A DNA stretch of 64,000 nt from Marinobacterium lutimaris (GCF_900108065.1 NZ_FNVQ01000005.1:402323-466322); one strand, 5' to 3'. Numbered from the stretch's first letter, positions 42,528-53,556 are shown. Notes: a model not told the origin generated them from the letters alone. Program-made: numbers and translations.

Positions 42528-44360
42528 ATGCCAGAGTACCGTTCCAAGACGTCCACAGCGGGTCGCAACATGGCAGGCGCCCGTGCCCTGTGGCGCGCAA
42601 CCGGCATGAAAGATGAAGACTTCCACAAGCCGATCATCGCCGTTGCCAACTCCTTCACCCAGTTTGTACCGGGCCACGTCCACCTCAAGGACATGGGCCA
42701 GTTGGTCGCTCGCCAGATCGAAGCTGCCGGCGGTGTTGCCAAGGAGTTCAACACCATCGCGGTGGATGACGGTATCGCCATGGGTCACGACGGCATGCTC
42801 TACTCGCTGCCGAGCCGCGACATCATCGCCGACTCTGTCGAGTACATGGTTAACGCGCACTGCGCCGATGCCCTGGTCTGCATCTCCAACTGCGACAAGA
42901 TCACCCCGGGGATGCTGATGGCCGCCATGCGCCTGAACATCCCGGTTATCTTTGTCTCCGGCGGTCCGATGGAAGCCGGCAAGACCAAGCTGGCCGATCA
43001 CAAGCTGGACCTGGTAGACGCCATGGTGCTGGCGGCCGACCCGAACGCTTCCGACGAAGAAGTCGAAGCGGTTGAGCGCTCCGCCTGTCCGACCTGCGGT
43101 TCCTGCTCCGGCATGTTCACCGCCAACTCCATGAACTGCCTGACCGAAGCCCTGGGCCTGTCCCTGCCGGGTAACGGCACCATGCTGGCCACCCACGCTG
43201 ACCGCGAACAGCTGTTCCAGCGTGCCGGTAGAACCATCGTCGAGCTGGCGAAGAAATACTACGAAGGTGGCGACGAGCGCATTCTGCCGCGTGCCGTCGG
43301 TATCGAGGCGTTTGAAAACGCGATGACGCTGGATATCGCCATGGGCGGTTCCACCAACACCATCCTGCACCTGCTGGCGATCGCCCAGGAAGCGGAGATC
43401 GACTTCACCATGAAGGATATCGATCGCCTCTCCCGCGTGGTTCCGCAGCTGTGCAAGGTCGCGCCAAACACCCAGAAATACCATATCGAAGATGTACACC
43501 GCGCCGGTGGCATCATGGCGATCCTCGGTGAGCTGGACCGTGCCGGCAAGCTGCACACCGATGTTCCGACCGTTCACTCCGCCACCCTCGGCGATGCACT
43601 GAACGAGTGGGATATCATGCGCAACCCGACGCCGGAAGTGGTCGAGTTCTACAAGGCAGGTCCTGCCGGCATCCCGACCCAGCAGGCGTTCAGCCAGGCG
43701 ACCCGCTGGCCGACCCTGGATGGCGACCGCGAGAACGGCTGCATCCGCTCCCTGGAAAATGCCTTCTCCCTGGAAGGTGGTCTAGCCGTGCTGTACGGCA
43801 ACATCGCGCTGAATGGCTGCGTGGTTAAGTCCGCCGGTGTCGACGAGTCGATCCTGGTGTTCGAAGGCCCGGCTCACGTGACCGAGTCCCAGGACGAAGC
43901 CGTTGCCAACATCCTTGGCGACAAGGTCAAGGCTGGTGATGTGGTCATCGTCCGCTACGAAGGCCCGAAAGGCGGCCCGGGTATGCAGGAGATGCTGTAC
44001 CCGACCTCCTACATCAAGTCCAAGGGCCTGGGCAAAGCCTGTGCGCTGCTGACCGATGGCCGCTTCTCCGGCGGTACCTCCGGCCTGTCCATCGGCCACG
44101 CCTCTCCGGAAGCGGCTGCCGGCGGCGCTATCGGCCTGGTACAGAATGGCGACCGTATCCGCATCGACATCCCGAACCGCACCATCGACGTGCTGGTGTC
44201 CGATGAGGAGCTGGCCAAGCGCCGTGCCGAGCAGGATGCCAAGGGCTGGAAACCGGCTGCAGAGCGTCCGCGTAAGGTTTCCGCAGCACTCAAGGCCTAC
44301 GCCAAGCTGGTCACCTCCGCCGATACCGGCGCGGTGCGCGACCTGGAACAGCTCGACTGA
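42528..44360 (+). CDS. ilvD: Dihydroxy-acid dehydratase
   Basis: 610 residues from the ATG at 42528 (GAGGG 8 bases upstream). The reading frame is open back to 41463, but that part lies antisense to ald and has no ilvD similarity. IlvD is a cytoplasmic iron-sulfur enzyme of isoleucine/valine synthesis. Cluster cysteines are seen in [12 protein letters not shown] and [11 protein letters not shown], with the [13 protein letters not shown] and [13 protein letters not shown] blocks and [13 protein letters not shown] near the C-terminus. A UUCG-type terminator follows. Confidence 0.97.
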   Translation: MPEYRSKTSTAGRNMAGARALWRATGMKDEDFHKPIIAVANSFTQFVPGHVHLKDMGQLVARQIEAAGGVAKEFNTIAVDDGIAMGHDGMLYSLPSRDIIADSVEYMVNAHCADALVCISNCDKITPGMLMAAMRLNIPVIFVSGGPMEAGKTKLADHKLDLVDAMVLAADPNASDEEVEAVERSACPTCGSCSGMFTANSMNCLTEALGLSLPGNGTMLATHADREQLFQRAGRTIVELAKKYYEGGDERILPRAVGIEAFENAMTLDIAMGGSTNTILHLLAIAQEAEIDFTMKDIDRLSRVVPQLCKVAPNTQKYHIEDVHRAGGIMAILGELDRAGKLHTDVPTVHSATLGDALNEWDIMRNPTPEVVEFYKAGPAGIPTQQAFSQATRWPTLDGDRENGCIRSLENAFSLEGGLAVLYGNIALNGCVVKSAGVDESILVFEGPAHVTESQDEAVANILGDKVKAGDVVIVRYEGPKGGPGMQEMLYPTSYIKSKGLGKACALLTDGRFSGGTSGLSIGHASPEAAAGGAIGLVQNGDRIRIDIPNRTIDVLVSDEELAKRRAEQDAKGWKPAAERPRKVSAALKAYAKLVTSADTGAVRDLEQLD

Positions 44361-44384
44361 TCAGCCAGCTGAATATCAGGCACA

Positions 44385-44414
44385 AAAAAAGAGCGGCTTC
44401 GGCCGCTCTTTTTT
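44385..44414 (+). terminator. Rho-independent terminator after ilvD
   Basis: AAAAAAGAGCGGC (44385-44397), tetraloop TTCG, GCCGCTCTTTTTT (44402-44414): a perfect 13-base-pair stem. It also serves the convergent minus-strand gene at 44435. Confidence 0.95.
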
Positions 44415-44434
44415 GTTTCTTCAATTCGCTTGAA

Positions 44435-44698
44435 TCATCCTTCGTCCTGCCTTGCATTCCGCTCATCATTCAGACCTGACCAACGGTAACAGCGACCACC
44501 GCCGCGTTTAACGCCGGTATCGGTAACGCCGGGAAACTCGCCCTTGCGTACCGCGTTGAGAAAGGCGTGACCCAGTTTTACCCGGTCACCGATCCACAGC
44601 TGCTCCCAGCCGGGACCATAAATTTCGGGGAAATGAAATTCTCCGGCATCACGGACGTGCAGCCGGTTTTGCAGTTTTTTGCGCAAGGACTCATCCAT
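44435..44698 (-). CDS. Small DUF1413-like protein
   Basis: 87 residues, start ATG at 44698 with GCGGAGG 5 bases upstream, so translation is likely. The core GEFHFPEIYGPGWEQLWIGDRVKLGHAFLNAV recalls the DUF1413 pattern (aromatic-rich FxxxxL..W..L..G.R..LG..F), and the tail is basic with TGVKRGGGRCYRW. I recognise no function. It lies about 40 bases downstream of the TauE/SafE gene on the same strand, so it could be the last gene of that operon. Confidence 0.7.
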   Translation of the reverse strand: MDESLRKKLQNRLHVRDAGEFHFPEIYGPGWEQLWIGDRVKLGHAFLNAVRKGEFPGVTDTGVKRGGGRCYRWSGLNDERNARQDEG

Positions 44699-44741
44699 AA
44701 AACCTCCGCATAAAAGATCCGCATCGACCGCAAGGTGAGAC

Positions 44742-45497
44742 CTACATCAGCTCCGTTACCGCCAGCCAGATCAGGCGCAGCGCCAGCAGCGTCACCAGCG
44801 TCTTGAAGATAAGACTGAAGCGCTCGGGCGGGATTTTCTTCAGCAGGTTCAAACCGATCCAGGTGCCCAGTGCGCCACTGGCGATCATCAGCAGTGACAG
44901 CCCCAGCCAATCGATAAAGCTGAAGCCGATAAAGCTGAATACCGCGGCCTTGAGCATATGCTGCACCGAGAGACAGGTGGCAAAGGTGCCCACGGTGCGG
45001 AAACGGTCAAAACTGTTGCGGTGGATAAAAGCCCCCACCATCGGACCGGTAGCGCCGACGAAGACGGTGAGCACCGTGGTCAGGGCACCCATCAGCATAA
45101 AACTGGCTTTGGAAAGCTCATGTTTGCTGAGCTTGGGGCCCCAGACCAGCCAGAGGATAAACAGACCGATACAGAGCTGGATCGTCACCAGCGGCAGTTG
45201 AACCACCACCATCGACGCCAGAATGGCGCCCGGAATCGCGCCCGCTGTAAACAGCCCAGCCATACGCCAGTCGATATGTTTGCGCATCATCAGCGCGCGG
45301 TTGGCGTTGGAGCCTAACTGCACCAGCCCATGCACGGGGATCAGCGCGGTAAGGGGTACCATCTGCCCCATCACTGCGAGTAGAAGCAGGCCGCCGCCAA
45401 TACCCATGGCGGCGGTCAACATTGAGGTGAAACCAGCGGTAACGATCAGCAGCAGCGCTTCGGCAAGGGCAAGATCCGGTGGTAACAATCCGCTCAC
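44742..45497 (-). CDS. TauE/SafE-family (TSUP) membrane transporter
   Basis: 251 residues with about eight membrane helices. Two repeats, each with the TSUP pattern of small residues and Gly (GIGGGLLLLAVMGQMVPL; then ATGPMVGAFIHRNSFDRFRTVGTFATCL) support sulfite exporter TauE/SafE (PF01925). Members export sulfite, sulfoacetate or related anions, or take up sulfur compounds; the substrate here is unknown. It overlaps the EAL-HDOD gene by 4 bases, so the two are translationally coupled. Confidence 0.85.
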   Translation of the reverse strand: MSGLLPPDLALAEALLLIVTAGFTSMLTAAMGIGGGLLLLAVMGQMVPLTALIPVHGLVQLGSNANRALMMRKHIDWRMAGLFTAGAIPGAILASMVVVQLPLVTIQLCIGLFILWLVWGPKLSKHELSKASFMLMGALTTVLTVFVGATGPMVGAFIHRNSFDRFRTVGTFATCLSVQHMLKAAVFSFIGFSFIDWLGLSLLMIASGALGTWIGLNLLKKIPPERFSLIFKTLVTLLALRLIWLAVTELM

Positions 45498-46738
45498 GCG
45501 GACTCCTGCATCGCCTGCATCACCTGGGTCGCCCAGCTCATGCTGTGACGGTAAGCGACCTCATAGAACTGGCGGTCCAACAGCTTGCGCAGATGCTCGA
45601 ACTCGCCACGCTCGTAGTGCTCAACTTCCTGCAGGATCTCGCCGTAGCTGCCCTCACGGCTGATCAGCGCATCCTTGATATCCTGGCGCAACGGCACCTG
45701 GTCCATCAGCTCCTTCATGTCGATATCGAGCATCACATCAAGCTGGGACAGCAGGCCTACGATAAAGTGGTTGATCGGCTCTTCGCGCCCGGCCATCTCG
45801 GCCAGCAGCTCGCACATACGGCCACGCTGCAGCATGTTGCGGGTCAGATCATCCGGCTTGTCTTCATCGTTATTAGCGAGAAACAGCATCACCCAGCGGC
45901 GGATCTGCTCCATGCCCAGCAGCGCGATGGCGTGAGAGAGTGAGGTAATTTCTTTGCGCAGGTTGAACGCAGCCGAGTTCACAACGCGCAGGATACGATA
46001 GGTCAGCGCCGGATCGTTCAGAGCGATCTCTTCCACCGACTCCGCCGTGGCGCTGGGGCGCTGAAGCTCGGTCAGCAGCTGAATCAGCAGCACCTTGTTG
46101 CCGGACAGTTTCTTGCCGCGCACCGGCTCAGGCTTGCTGAGGAAGTAACCCATGTATTTCTCGAAGCCCATCTCCAGGCAGATACGGAACTCTTCCTGGG
46201 TTTCCACCTTGTCGGCCAGCAGTTCGAGCTGGAAGGGCTTCAGTTTCTGCGCCAGGGTCTGAACATTCTTCAGCCCCAGCTTCTGGATATCCAGTTTCAG
46301 CACATGGACGATATTGAGCACGGCGCCAAAGCGGGGATCGCGGGGATCATAGTCGGCCAGCGCCAGGCGATAGCCATCGTTGGCGAGGCTTTTGATGCGT
46401 TCAATAAAGGCCGGCGTGAACTTGGAGTGGCCCAGGATCTCGATCACGAAAGCGTGGCGGGGCAGCTCGGGCATATCATTGTCGAGCAGGAAACTGTCGG
46501 TCACCTTCAGAAAACAGGGCAGATTCTGTACCTGGCCCCCCTGGCTGATACTCGAGTAGGTACCCAGCAAAACCCCCAGGGTCGCGTCCTTGTCTTTCAG
46601 ACCTTCGATGAAATTGCCATCCGGATCGCGGAAAAGCAGCTCGAAGGCGGCAACATCCTGGCTTTTGGTGTAGATCGGCTGTCGCGCCATCAGCACGGAC
46701 AGTTTTTCCGCACCCTCGATCTCCTTGCTCGTGCCCAC
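45494..46738 (-). CDS. EAL-HDOD domain signalling protein (YuxH-like)
   Basis: 414 residues from a GTG at 46738 (AAGGGGT 5-8 bases upstream); an ATG at 46765 has no good ribosome site. Residues about 15-205 form a degenerate EAL domain: the motif reads FELLFRD, the expected form for the HDOD-linked class, and several metal-binding acids of active phosphodiesterases are not apparent. The C-terminal HDOD domain (about 205-390) has LLTELQRPSATAESVEEIALNDPALTYRILRVVNSAAF and the following helices. Members regulate c-di-GMP-linked behaviour by protein contacts; no target is known here. It overlaps the TauE gene by 4 bases. Confidence 0.85.
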   Translation of the reverse strand: MGTSKEIEGAEKLSVLMARQPIYTKSQDVAAFELLFRDPDGNFIEGLKDKDATLGVLLGTYSSISQGGQVQNLPCFLKVTDSFLLDNDMPELPRHAFVIEILGHSKFTPAFIERIKSLANDGYRLALADYDPRDPRFGAVLNIVHVLKLDIQKLGLKNVQTLAQKLKPFQLELLADKVETQEEFRICLEMGFEKYMGYFLSKPEPVRGKKLSGNKVLLIQLLTELQRPSATAESVEEIALNDPALTYRILRVVNSAAFNLRKEITSLSHAIALLGMEQIRRWVMLFLANNDEDKPDDLTRNMLQRGRMCELLAEMAGREEPINHFIVGLLSQLDVMLDIDMKELMDQVPLRQDIKDALISREGSYGEILQEVEHYERGEFEHLRKLLDRQFYEVAYRHSMSWATQVMQAMQESA

Positions 46739-46878
46739 TGATTCACCCCTTAGTATCACTGGCAATAGGATTTGAGGAAGACCCCTAGTATACCCAAGCT
46801 TACGGGCTTGTCTTCCATGCCGAATACGAATCTATGTGAACAGCTAATAGCATGATCTTCATAGTTCAGCCCGCAAAA

Positions 46879-47505
46879 TCAGGGCTGAGCACGCAGTCCA
46901 TGCTTGAGCACGACAATCACCGAGTAAACCAGCTGATCAGCCCGTTCGCTCAGGGAAAAACAGTCCGGGCGCTGCAACCAGCTCATGATCATTCCTTCGA
47001 GCATCACTTTCATCATCATGGAGCCGGCATCGGTGTCCAGTTCGGCGGGCAACTGCCCCTTCGCCTTGGCGTTTTCCAGGGAGCGCACTCGACGTTGATG
47101 CAGGGTTTCCTGGAACGCCTCCATCGGCTCGGGGATCTCCCGCGGGGTCTTCATGGTGGTTTCCTGGATGCAGATGATGATCATGCGGCGGAACTCTTCA
47201 TCACGCTCCACACTGACAAGTACCAGCTTCAGCAGGTCGACCAGTTTACCCAGGGGGTCGCTTTCATCTTCCGATTCGGTCGCCATCCCCAGCACATTGA
47301 CCGGCGCGGAATAGCGCTCCCAGATCGCATTAAACAGATCCCACTTGTTCTTGAAATGCCAATAGATGGCACCCCGTGTCACGCCCGCGGCTTTCGCTAC
47401 TTCGGTGAGACTGGTGTTTGAAATCCCCTGATCGGAGAAAAGCTCTAGGGCCTTGAGCATTATGTGAAGGCGCGTGGCTTCCGCCTCTTCTTTTGTTCTT
47501 CGCAC
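46879..47505 (-). CDS. TetR-family repressor of the RND pump (AcrR/TtgR-like)
   Basis: 208 residues from a GTG at 47505; a longer frame to 47592 would read across the operator and is rejected. N-terminal helix-turn-helix: RRTKEEAEATRLHIMLKAL, FSDQGISNTSLTEVAKAAGVTRGAIYWHFKNKWDLF, a close match to AcrR/TtgR/SmeT. The C-terminal domain (about 60-208) binds drugs in the family. It is divergent from the RND operon, with a perfect palindrome of AcrR type between them, so it most likely represses both the pump and itself. Confidence 0.92.
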   Translation of the reverse strand: MRRTKEEAEATRLHIMLKALELFSDQGISNTSLTEVAKAAGVTRGAIYWHFKNKWDLFNAIWERYSAPVNVLGMATESEDESDPLGKLVDLLKLVLVSVERDEEFRRMIIICIQETTMKTPREIPEPMEAFQETLHQRRVRSLENAKAKGQLPAELDTDAGSMMMKVMLEGMIMSWLQRPDCFSLSERADQLVYSVIVVLKHGLRAQP

Positions 47506-47542
47506 TTTTTGATCACTTAACGTTTTTTTACTGTGCCAACAG

Positions 47543-47570
47543 TTTACATACAAACGTGGATGTATGTAAA
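47543..47570. promoter_or_regulatory. AcrR-type operator, symmetric palindrome
   Basis: TTTACATACA (47543-47552), 8-base spacer, TGTATGTAAA (47561-47570): perfect 10-base arms. The inner 24 bases are nearly the E. coli acrR operator (TACATACA-N8-TGTATGTA), strongly linking the adjacent TetR gene to this site. Confidence 0.88.
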
Positions 47571-47572
47571 AT
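47543..47572 (+). promoter_or_regulatory. Promoter of the RND operon, overlapped by the operator
   Basis: TTTACA (47543-47548) and TAAAAT (47567-47572) with an 18-base spacer. Both elements lie within or at the edge of the palindrome, so repressor binding would block RNA polymerase. The symmetric minus strand offers TTTACA-N18-TAAACT for the repressor gene. Confidence 0.55.
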
Positions 47573-47661
47573 CCTAATCTTAAGTGATCCATGTCAGTAT
47601 ATGTTGCTGATCCCCCCTTTTCTCAGATCGCGAACTACCGGCTTTTTCTAACGAGGACATC

Positions 47662-48813
47662 ATGGAAAGAACTTTCAATTCATCTCGTCGCTGGCCTCTG
47701 GTTGTCGTCAGCAGCCTGCTGATCGCCCTCGCCGGCTGCCAGGATTCCAGCGAACAACAGGCAGGCGCCGAGCAGCCTCCCGCTCAGGTTGACGTGGTCA
47801 CCCTGAACGAACAGCCGGTAGATATTAAAGACACCTATGCGGCCAGGGTTTCCGCCTTCCGCACCGCCGAGATCCGTCCTCAGGTAGAAGGTATTATCCT
47901 CAAGCGCACCTTTGAAGAAGGTAGTGAAGTTCAAGCCGGCGACCTGCTGTACCAGATCGACCCAGCCGTCTATGAAGCGGAACTGGCCAGCGCCAAGGCA
48001 CAGCTGGCAGTGGCTCAGGCCAACGCCCAGAGCAGCAAACTGCTGGCAGAGCGTTATGGTCAGCTGGTACAGAGCTCTGCCGTCAGCCGTCAGGAAGCCG
48101 ATGACGCCGCCGCAGCCTGGAAACAGGCACAGGCACAGATCCAGTCAGCCCAGGCTGCTGTAAAAAGCGCTCAGATCAACCTGGATTACACCGAGATCAC
48201 CGCGCCGATCTCCGGCATCATCAGCCGCTCCAACATCACCGAAGGTGCGCTGGTATCCGTGGGCCAGAGCCAGGCGCTGGCCACCATACGCCAGTACTCG
48301 CCGGCCTACGTAGATATCCGCCAGCCAGCGACCACCGCGCTGAAAATGAAACGTGACAGTAACGACCGAAGCGTACACCTGACACTGGAAGACGGTACCA
48401 CTCTGGAAGAGGTCGGCACGCTGAAGTTCTCCGAGCGCAGCGTCGATGAAGGCACCGGCACGGTCAACGTACGTGCGGTCTTCGAAAACAGCGACGGCCT
48501 GCTGCTGCCGGGCATGTTCGTGCGCGCTACCGTTGTGCTGAGCCACCGCGACAGCGCACTGCTGGCACCTCAGGAAGGCGTGATTCGCCAGCCGAACGGC
48601 TCTGTAATCGCCATGGTCGTCAACTCCGACAACGTCGTGGAGTCTCGCCCAATCGAAGTTGAAGCCGCCATCGGCTCCAACTGGCTGGTCAAATCCGGAC
48701 TTGAGGCGGGTGAAAGCATCATTGTCGCCGGGCTGCAGAAAATTCAGCCGGGTGCATCCGTGGTTCCCCAGGAGCGTGGTAAACCCGCAGCTCAGAATGG
48801 CGAAGGTCAGTAA
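47662..48813 (+). CDS. RND efflux pump periplasmic adaptor (AcrA/MexA-like)
   Basis: 383 residues. The lipoprotein signal (residues 1-25, lipobox LAGC) anchors it in the inner membrane. Then a barrel-sandwich/lipoyl hybrid (IRPQVEGIILKRTFEEGSEVQAGDLLYQIDP), a long alpha-helical hairpin (about residues 100-170, AKAQLAVAQANAQSSKLL to QIQSAQAAVKSAQINLDYTEI), then ITAPISGIISRSNITEGALV and beta-barrel and membrane-proximal domains. It links the RND permease and outer membrane channel. GAGGACATC precedes the ATG. First gene of the three-gene pump operon. Confidence 0.94.
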   Translation: MERTFNSSRRWPLVVVSSLLIALAGCQDSSEQQAGAEQPPAQVDVVTLNEQPVDIKDTYAARVSAFRTAEIRPQVEGIILKRTFEEGSEVQAGDLLYQIDPAVYEAELASAKAQLAVAQANAQSSKLLAERYGQLVQSSAVSRQEADDAAAAWKQAQAQIQSAQAAVKSAQINLDYTEITAPISGIISRSNITEGALVSVGQSQALATIRQYSPAYVDIRQPATTALKMKRDSNDRSVHLTLEDGTTLEEVGTLKFSERSVDEGTGTVNVRAVFENSDGLLLPGMFVRATVVLSHRDSALLAPQEGVIRQPNGSVIAMVVNSDNVVESRPIEVEAAIGSNWLVKSGLEAGESIIVAGLQKIQPGASVVPQERGKPAAQNGEGQ

Positions 48814-48827
48814 GGAGCTTTTGATTC

Positions 48828-51800
48828 ATGGCCAGATTTTTCATTAACAGACCGATCTTCGCCTGGGTCATCGCCATCGTCGTTATGCTGGCGGGCGCCC
48901 TGTCGATCATCGAGCTGCCGGTTCAGCAATACCCGACGATAGCACCGCCGGAAGTTCGTATCTCTGCGAGCTACCCGGGTGCCTCGGCCGAAACCCTTGA
49001 AGAGAGCGTTACCCAGGTCATTGAGCAGAACATGACCGGGCTGGATAACCTGCTGTACATGTCCTCCAACAGCAGCAACTCCGGCAGCGCCACCATCTCA
49101 CTGACCTTTGCACCGGGTACCGACCCGGATATTGCCCAGGTACAGACGCAGAACAAACTGGCGCTGGCAGAAACTCTGCTGCCGGAAGCAGTGCAGGCAC
49201 AGGGTGTCTCTGTCACCAAATCCAGCACTTCCTTCCTGATGGTGGTGGGGCTCTACTCGCCCGATGGTTCCTACAGCAAGGCTGACCTGTCTGACTTTGC
49301 CGAAAGCACCCTGAAAGATCCGCTATCCCGTACTTCCGGCGTCGGTGAGATTCGAGTCTTCGGTGCCCAGTACGCAATGCGTATATGGCTGAACCCGGAC
49401 AAGCTGACCTCTTTCGGCCTGACCCCGCCGGATGTAACCGCAGCCATCAGTGCGCAGAACGCACAGATCACTGCCGGCCAGCTCGGTGGCTTGCCTGCCG
49501 TTTCCGACCAGCAGCTCAACGCACCGATCATCGCCCAAACCCGTCTGGAAGACGTAAACCAGTTCAAGGACATCCTGCTCAAGGTGGAACAGGATGGCTC
49601 CCAGGTTAAGCTGGGCGACGTAGCCCGCGTGGAACTGGGCGCTGAAAGCTACGCGGTCGACAGCCGTTACAAGGGGCTTCCGGCCACCGGTATCGCGATT
49701 CAGCTGGCCACCGGCGCCAACGCGCTGGATACCGCAGAAGCGGTACGCGCCACCGTTGATGAGCTGAAAGCCTTCGTGCCCGAGGGCATTGAGGTTATCT
49801 ACCCGTACGACACCACACCATTCGTAGAGATCTCCATCGAAGAGGTGGTTCACACCCTGTTCGAAGCGATTCTGCTGGTCTTCCTGGTCATGTACCTGTT
49901 CCTGGGTAACTTCCGGGCAACATTGATCCCGACCATCGCCGTACCGGTGGTACTGCTCGGGACCTTCGGTGTTATGGCTGCCTTCGGTTACAGCATCAAC
50001 ACCCTGACCATGTTCGGCCTGGTACTGGCGATCGGTCTACTGGTGGATGACGCCATCGTTGTGGTGGAAAACGTCGAGCGTGTCATGGAGGAGGAAGGGC
50101 TTCCGCCGAAAGAAGCGACTCGCCGATCGATGGATCAGATCACCAGCGCACTGATCGGTATCGCCCTGGTACTGTCGGCGGTATTTATTCCGATGGCCTT
50201 CTTCAGCGGCTCCACCGGCGCGATCTATCGTCAGTTCTCACTGACCATCGTATCCGCCATGGCGCTGTCTGTACTGACCGCGTTGATCCTGACGCCAGCG
50301 CTCTGCGCCACCATTCTCAAGCCACCCAAAGAGGGCCATGGCCAGAAGGGATTCTTCGGCGCGTTCAACCGTTTATTCAACCGCTCCAACGATAAATACG
50401 GCCAGGGTGTACGTAAAACGATCAATGCGCCGAAGCGCGTAATGATGGTGTTCGTCGCCATGCTGGTGGGCCTGGGTTACCTGTACACCAAGCTGCCCAG
50501 TTCCTTCCTGCCGGAAGAGGACCAGGGTCTGTTCCTGACGCTGGTGCAGCTGCCTTCAGGCGCCACCCAGGAGCGTACCATCGAGGTAATGAAGCAGATC
50601 GAGGCGTACCTGGAAACGGAAGAAAATGCGCAGGAGTATTTCACCGTATCCGGCTTCAGCTTCGCCGGTCAGGGTCAGAACATGGGCCTTGCCTTCATCA
50701 ACCTGAAGCCCTGGGATGAGCGTACCGACCCAAGCCAGTCCGCTCAGGCGATCATTGGCCGCGCCTTCGGTGCCTTCAGCCAGATCAAGGATGCGCAGAT
50801 CTTCCCGATCAACCTGCCGCCAATTCCTGAGCTGGGTACTGCATCCGGTTTCGACATGATGCTGGTAGACCGAAACAACCTGGGCCATGACGCACTGCTG
50901 CAGGCACGTAACCAGATGCTGGGTATGGCTGCCGAGGATCCGCGCCTGACCGCGGTACGCCCGAACGGCATGGAAGATGTACCAACCTTCCATATCGATA
51001 TCGACTACCAGAAGGTGGAAGCACTGGGTCTGAGCATCGCTGATGTAAACAGCACGCTGAGCACCGCCTGGGCCTCCAACTACGTCAACGACTTCGTCGA
51101 CCGCGGTCGTATCAAGAAGGTCTACGTACAGGCTGATGCGCCTTACCGCATGCTGCCGGACGATCTGAACGACTGGTACGTGCGCAACGATCAGGGTGAG
51201 ATGGTGCCGTTCTCGGCGTTCGCCTCCTCGTCCTGGGATTACGCACCGTCTCGCCTGGAGCGTTATAACGGTGTGCCGTCCATGAATATCCAGGGCCAGG
51301 CTGCACCGGGTTACAGTACCGGTGATGCGATGCTGGCGATGGAAGAGATGCTGCCGAATCTGCCTGCGGGCCTCGGTATCGAATGGACCGGCATGTCCTA
51401 CCAGGAACGTCAGGCCGGCAACCAGGCGCCAGCGCTCTACGCTCTGTCGATCCTGATCGTGTTCCTCTGCCTGGCGGCGCTGTATGAAAGCTGGTCCGTA
51501 CCCTTCGCGGTCATGCTGGTAGTGCCCCTGGGTGTACTCGGCGCGCTGGTTGCAGCCACGCTGCGCGGACTGGACAACGACGTGTACTTCCAGGTTGGTC
51601 TGCTGACGACCATCGGTCTGTCGGCTAAGAACGCGATATTGATCGTCGAGTTCGCCAAGTCGATGTACGATCAGGGCATGGACCTTACCAAGGCAACCCT
51701 GGAAGCCGCCCGCATGCGTCTGCGCCCGATCCTGATGACCTCACTGGCGTTTATCCTCGGTGTGACACCGCTGGCGATCAGCTCCGGTGCTGGTGCCCAG

Positions 51801-51950
51801 AGCCGTCACGCCATCGGTACCGGGGTTATCGGTGGTATGCTCGCAGCCACCTTCCTGGCCATATTCTTCGTACCGCTGTTCTACATTCTTGTAATGAAGC
51901 TGACGGGTGCCAAGCGGGCAAACCATGCCGAGGAGCAAACCGCAGAATGA
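48828..51950 (+). CDS. RND multidrug efflux permease (AcrB/MexB-like)
   Basis: 1040 residues, the full HAE1 length, with twelve membrane helices in two repeats. Start [24 protein letters not shown]; the proton-relay Asp pair is visible in [20 protein letters not shown] (helix 4), and [30 protein letters not shown] gives the helix 10 region with its conserved Lys. Periplasmic porter segments match the AcrB-type multidrug class rather than metal RND. It sits 14 bases after the adaptor and its stop overlaps the start of the channel gene. Confidence 0.96.
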   Translation: MARFFINRPIFAWVIAIVVMLAGALSIIELPVQQYPTIAPPEVRISASYPGASAETLEESVTQVIEQNMTGLDNLLYMSSNSSNSGSATISLTFAPGTDPDIAQVQTQNKLALAETLLPEAVQAQGVSVTKSSTSFLMVVGLYSPDGSYSKADLSDFAESTLKDPLSRTSGVGEIRVFGAQYAMRIWLNPDKLTSFGLTPPDVTAAISAQNAQITAGQLGGLPAVSDQQLNAPIIAQTRLEDVNQFKDILLKVEQDGSQVKLGDVARVELGAESYAVDSRYKGLPATGIAIQLATGANALDTAEAVRATVDELKAFVPEGIEVIYPYDTTPFVEISIEEVVHTLFEAILLVFLVMYLFLGNFRATLIPTIAVPVVLLGTFGVMAAFGYSINTLTMFGLVLAIGLLVDDAIVVVENVERVMEEEGLPPKEATRRSMDQITSALIGIALVLSAVFIPMAFFSGSTGAIYRQFSLTIVSAMALSVLTALILTPALCATILKPPKEGHGQKGFFGAFNRLFNRSNDKYGQGVRKTINAPKRVMMVFVAMLVGLGYLYTKLPSSFLPEEDQGLFLTLVQLPSGATQERTIEVMKQIEAYLETEENAQEYFTVSGFSFAGQGQNMGLAFINLKPWDERTDPSQSAQAIIGRAFGAFSQIKDAQIFPINLPPIPELGTASGFDMMLVDRNNLGHDALLQARNQMLGMAAEDPRLTAVRPNGMEDVPTFHIDIDYQKVEALGLSIADVNSTLSTAWASNYVNDFVDRGRIKKVYVQADAPYRMLPDDLNDWYVRNDQGEMVPFSAFASSSWDYAPSRLERYNGVPSMNIQGQAAPGYSTGDAMLAMEEMLPNLPAGLGIEWTGMSYQERQAGNQAPALYALSILIVFLCLAALYESWSVPFAVMLVVPLGVLGALVAATLRGLDNDVYFQVGLLTTIGLSAKNAILIVEFAKSMYDQGMDLTKATLEAARMRLRPILMTSLAFILGVTPLAISSGAGAQSRHAIGTGVIGGMLAATFLAIFFVPLFYILVMKLTGAKRANHAEEQTAE

Positions 51951-53386
51951 TGACGATGAAACCCTTACCTTTGATACTGGCCGCCGCCCTGCTGGGCGGC
52001 TGCTCCCTGGCCCCGGATTACCTGCGCCCCGAAGCGCAGAGCGTTAACGAGTGGCAGAACGCCGATCAGTCGGACCAGATCTCATCCGCCGAGACCGGCT
52101 GGCGTGACCTGTTTGCCGACCCTGCCATGCAGCAGGTGGTGACACTGGCACTGGAAAGCAACCAGGACCTGCAGATCGCGCTGCTGAACGTGGAGCGTTA
52201 CCAGGCTCAGTACCGTATTCAGCGCTCTGATCTGTTCCCGTCGATCTCGGCAGATGGCGGCGGTACGCGACAGCGTATTCCGACCACCTACTCCGGTGCC
52301 GGAGAATCAAGCATCTCCAGCCAGTACAGCGCCACCGTGGGGCTGACCTCTTACGAGCTGGACCTGTTTGGCCGCGTGCGCAGCCTCAAGCAGCAGGCGC
52401 TGGAAGAGTTCCTCGCCCAGCAGCAGACCCAGCTCAGCACTCAGCTGACCCTGGTCGCCAACGTCGCCAACGCCTACCTGAACCTGGTGGCGGATAACGA
52501 CCAGCTGAAGCTGGCCATGGAGACCCGCGATATCGAGGCCGATAACCTGGATCTGGTCGAGAAACGCTACAACCTGGGCGTCGCTTCCGAGCTGGAGCTT
52601 TCCCAGGCGCGCGCCTCCTACGAGGATGCGGAAGTCCGCCTGGCCCAGTACCAGCGCCTAACCAAGCTGGACCGCAATGCACTGACCCTGCTGGTCGGCG
52701 CACCGCTGCCGCAGGGCTGGACTCCTACCGAGTCTCTGCAGGCTGTGGCCATCGGTGAAGTCCAGGCGGGCCTGACCTCTGACCTGATCAACCGCCGCCC
52801 GGATATCCTCGCAGCGGAATATCAGCTGCGTGGCGCCAACGCCAATATAGGTGCCGCCAAGGCCGCGTTCTTCCCCAGCATTAGCCTGACGGCCAATGCG
52901 GGCACCATGAGCAGCGACCTGGATAACCTGTTCGATCACGGCAGCGACACTTGGCTGTTCGCCCCGAGCATCAGCCTGCCGATCTTCAATGCCGGACGCC
53001 TGAGCGCCCAGCTGGATACCTCCGAGATCGATCGCGATATCGCCCTGGCCCAGTACCAGCAGAGCATCCAGACCGCCTTCACCGAGGTGTCCGATGCCAT
53101 CGCCGAGCGTGACGGTTATGCCCAGCAACTGGAAAGCCAGCAGCGTGCCGAAGAAGCCTACCAGCGCTACTTCGAAATCGCCGAACAGCGTTATCGCAAC
53201 GGCGTCGACAGCATGCTGACCCGCCTGGATGCCCAGCGGAACCTGGTCTCCAGCCAGCAGGCCAGCATCACCGCCCGTCTGTCACTGCTGCAGTCCCGTG
53301 TCGACCTTTACCGCGCCCTGGGCGGCGGCTGGAAGGAACACACCGAGACGGCTGAGGCTCCGGCTGAAGCCGAAGCTGCGCAATAA
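51947..53386 (+). CDS. RND outer membrane channel lipoprotein (OprM/NodT type)
   Basis: 479 residues, with a lipoprotein signal (lipobox LLGGCS, Cys about residue 20) and the NodT/OprM pattern of two OEP repeats: [38 protein letters not shown], then DYGA-type turns, then the second repeat [36 protein letters not shown]. Forms the trimeric outer membrane exit of the pump. The ATG overlaps the permease stop by 4 bases. ATGs at 51950 and 51956 are alternative starts. No terminator was seen in the ~290 bases that follow. Confidence 0.93.
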   Translation: MMTMKPLPLILAAALLGGCSLAPDYLRPEAQSVNEWQNADQSDQISSAETGWRDLFADPAMQQVVTLALESNQDLQIALLNVERYQAQYRIQRSDLFPSISADGGGTRQRIPTTYSGAGESSISSQYSATVGLTSYELDLFGRVRSLKQQALEEFLAQQQTQLSTQLTLVANVANAYLNLVADNDQLKLAMETRDIEADNLDLVEKRYNLGVASELELSQARASYEDAEVRLAQYQRLTKLDRNALTLLVGAPLPQGWTPTESLQAVAIGEVQAGLTSDLINRRPDILAAEYQLRGANANIGAAKAAFFPSISLTANAGTMSSDLDNLFDHGSDTWLFAPSISLPIFNAGRLSAQLDTSEIDRDIALAQYQQSIQTAFTEVSDAIAERDGYAQQLESQQRAEEAYQRYFEIAEQRYRNGVDSMLTRLDAQRNLVSSQQASITARLSLLQSRVDLYRALGGGWKEHTETAEAPAEAEAAQ

Positions 53387-53523
53387 CGCTCAACCGAGCA
53401 TGGCCGCCCTCAGCTTCAGGCTGGGAGCGGCTTCCTCCCCTCCCATCTCCGCTCTATCCCCACCCTGTTTTAGCCTCGCAGACTCCCAGCCTGCCTCCCT
53501 CCGATCGCTCGTAATATCACCGC

Positions 53524-53540
53524 TGCAGCACCGTGCTGCA
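53524..53540. repeat. Perfect palindrome upstream of tctC
   Basis: TGCAGCAC, a central C, then GTGCTGCA: perfect 8-base arms. No T-run follows, so it is not a terminator; it could be a protein-binding site. It lies 137 bases after the channel-gene stop. Confidence 0.5.
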
Positions 53541-53556
53541 CATTAGGTGAGATAAA

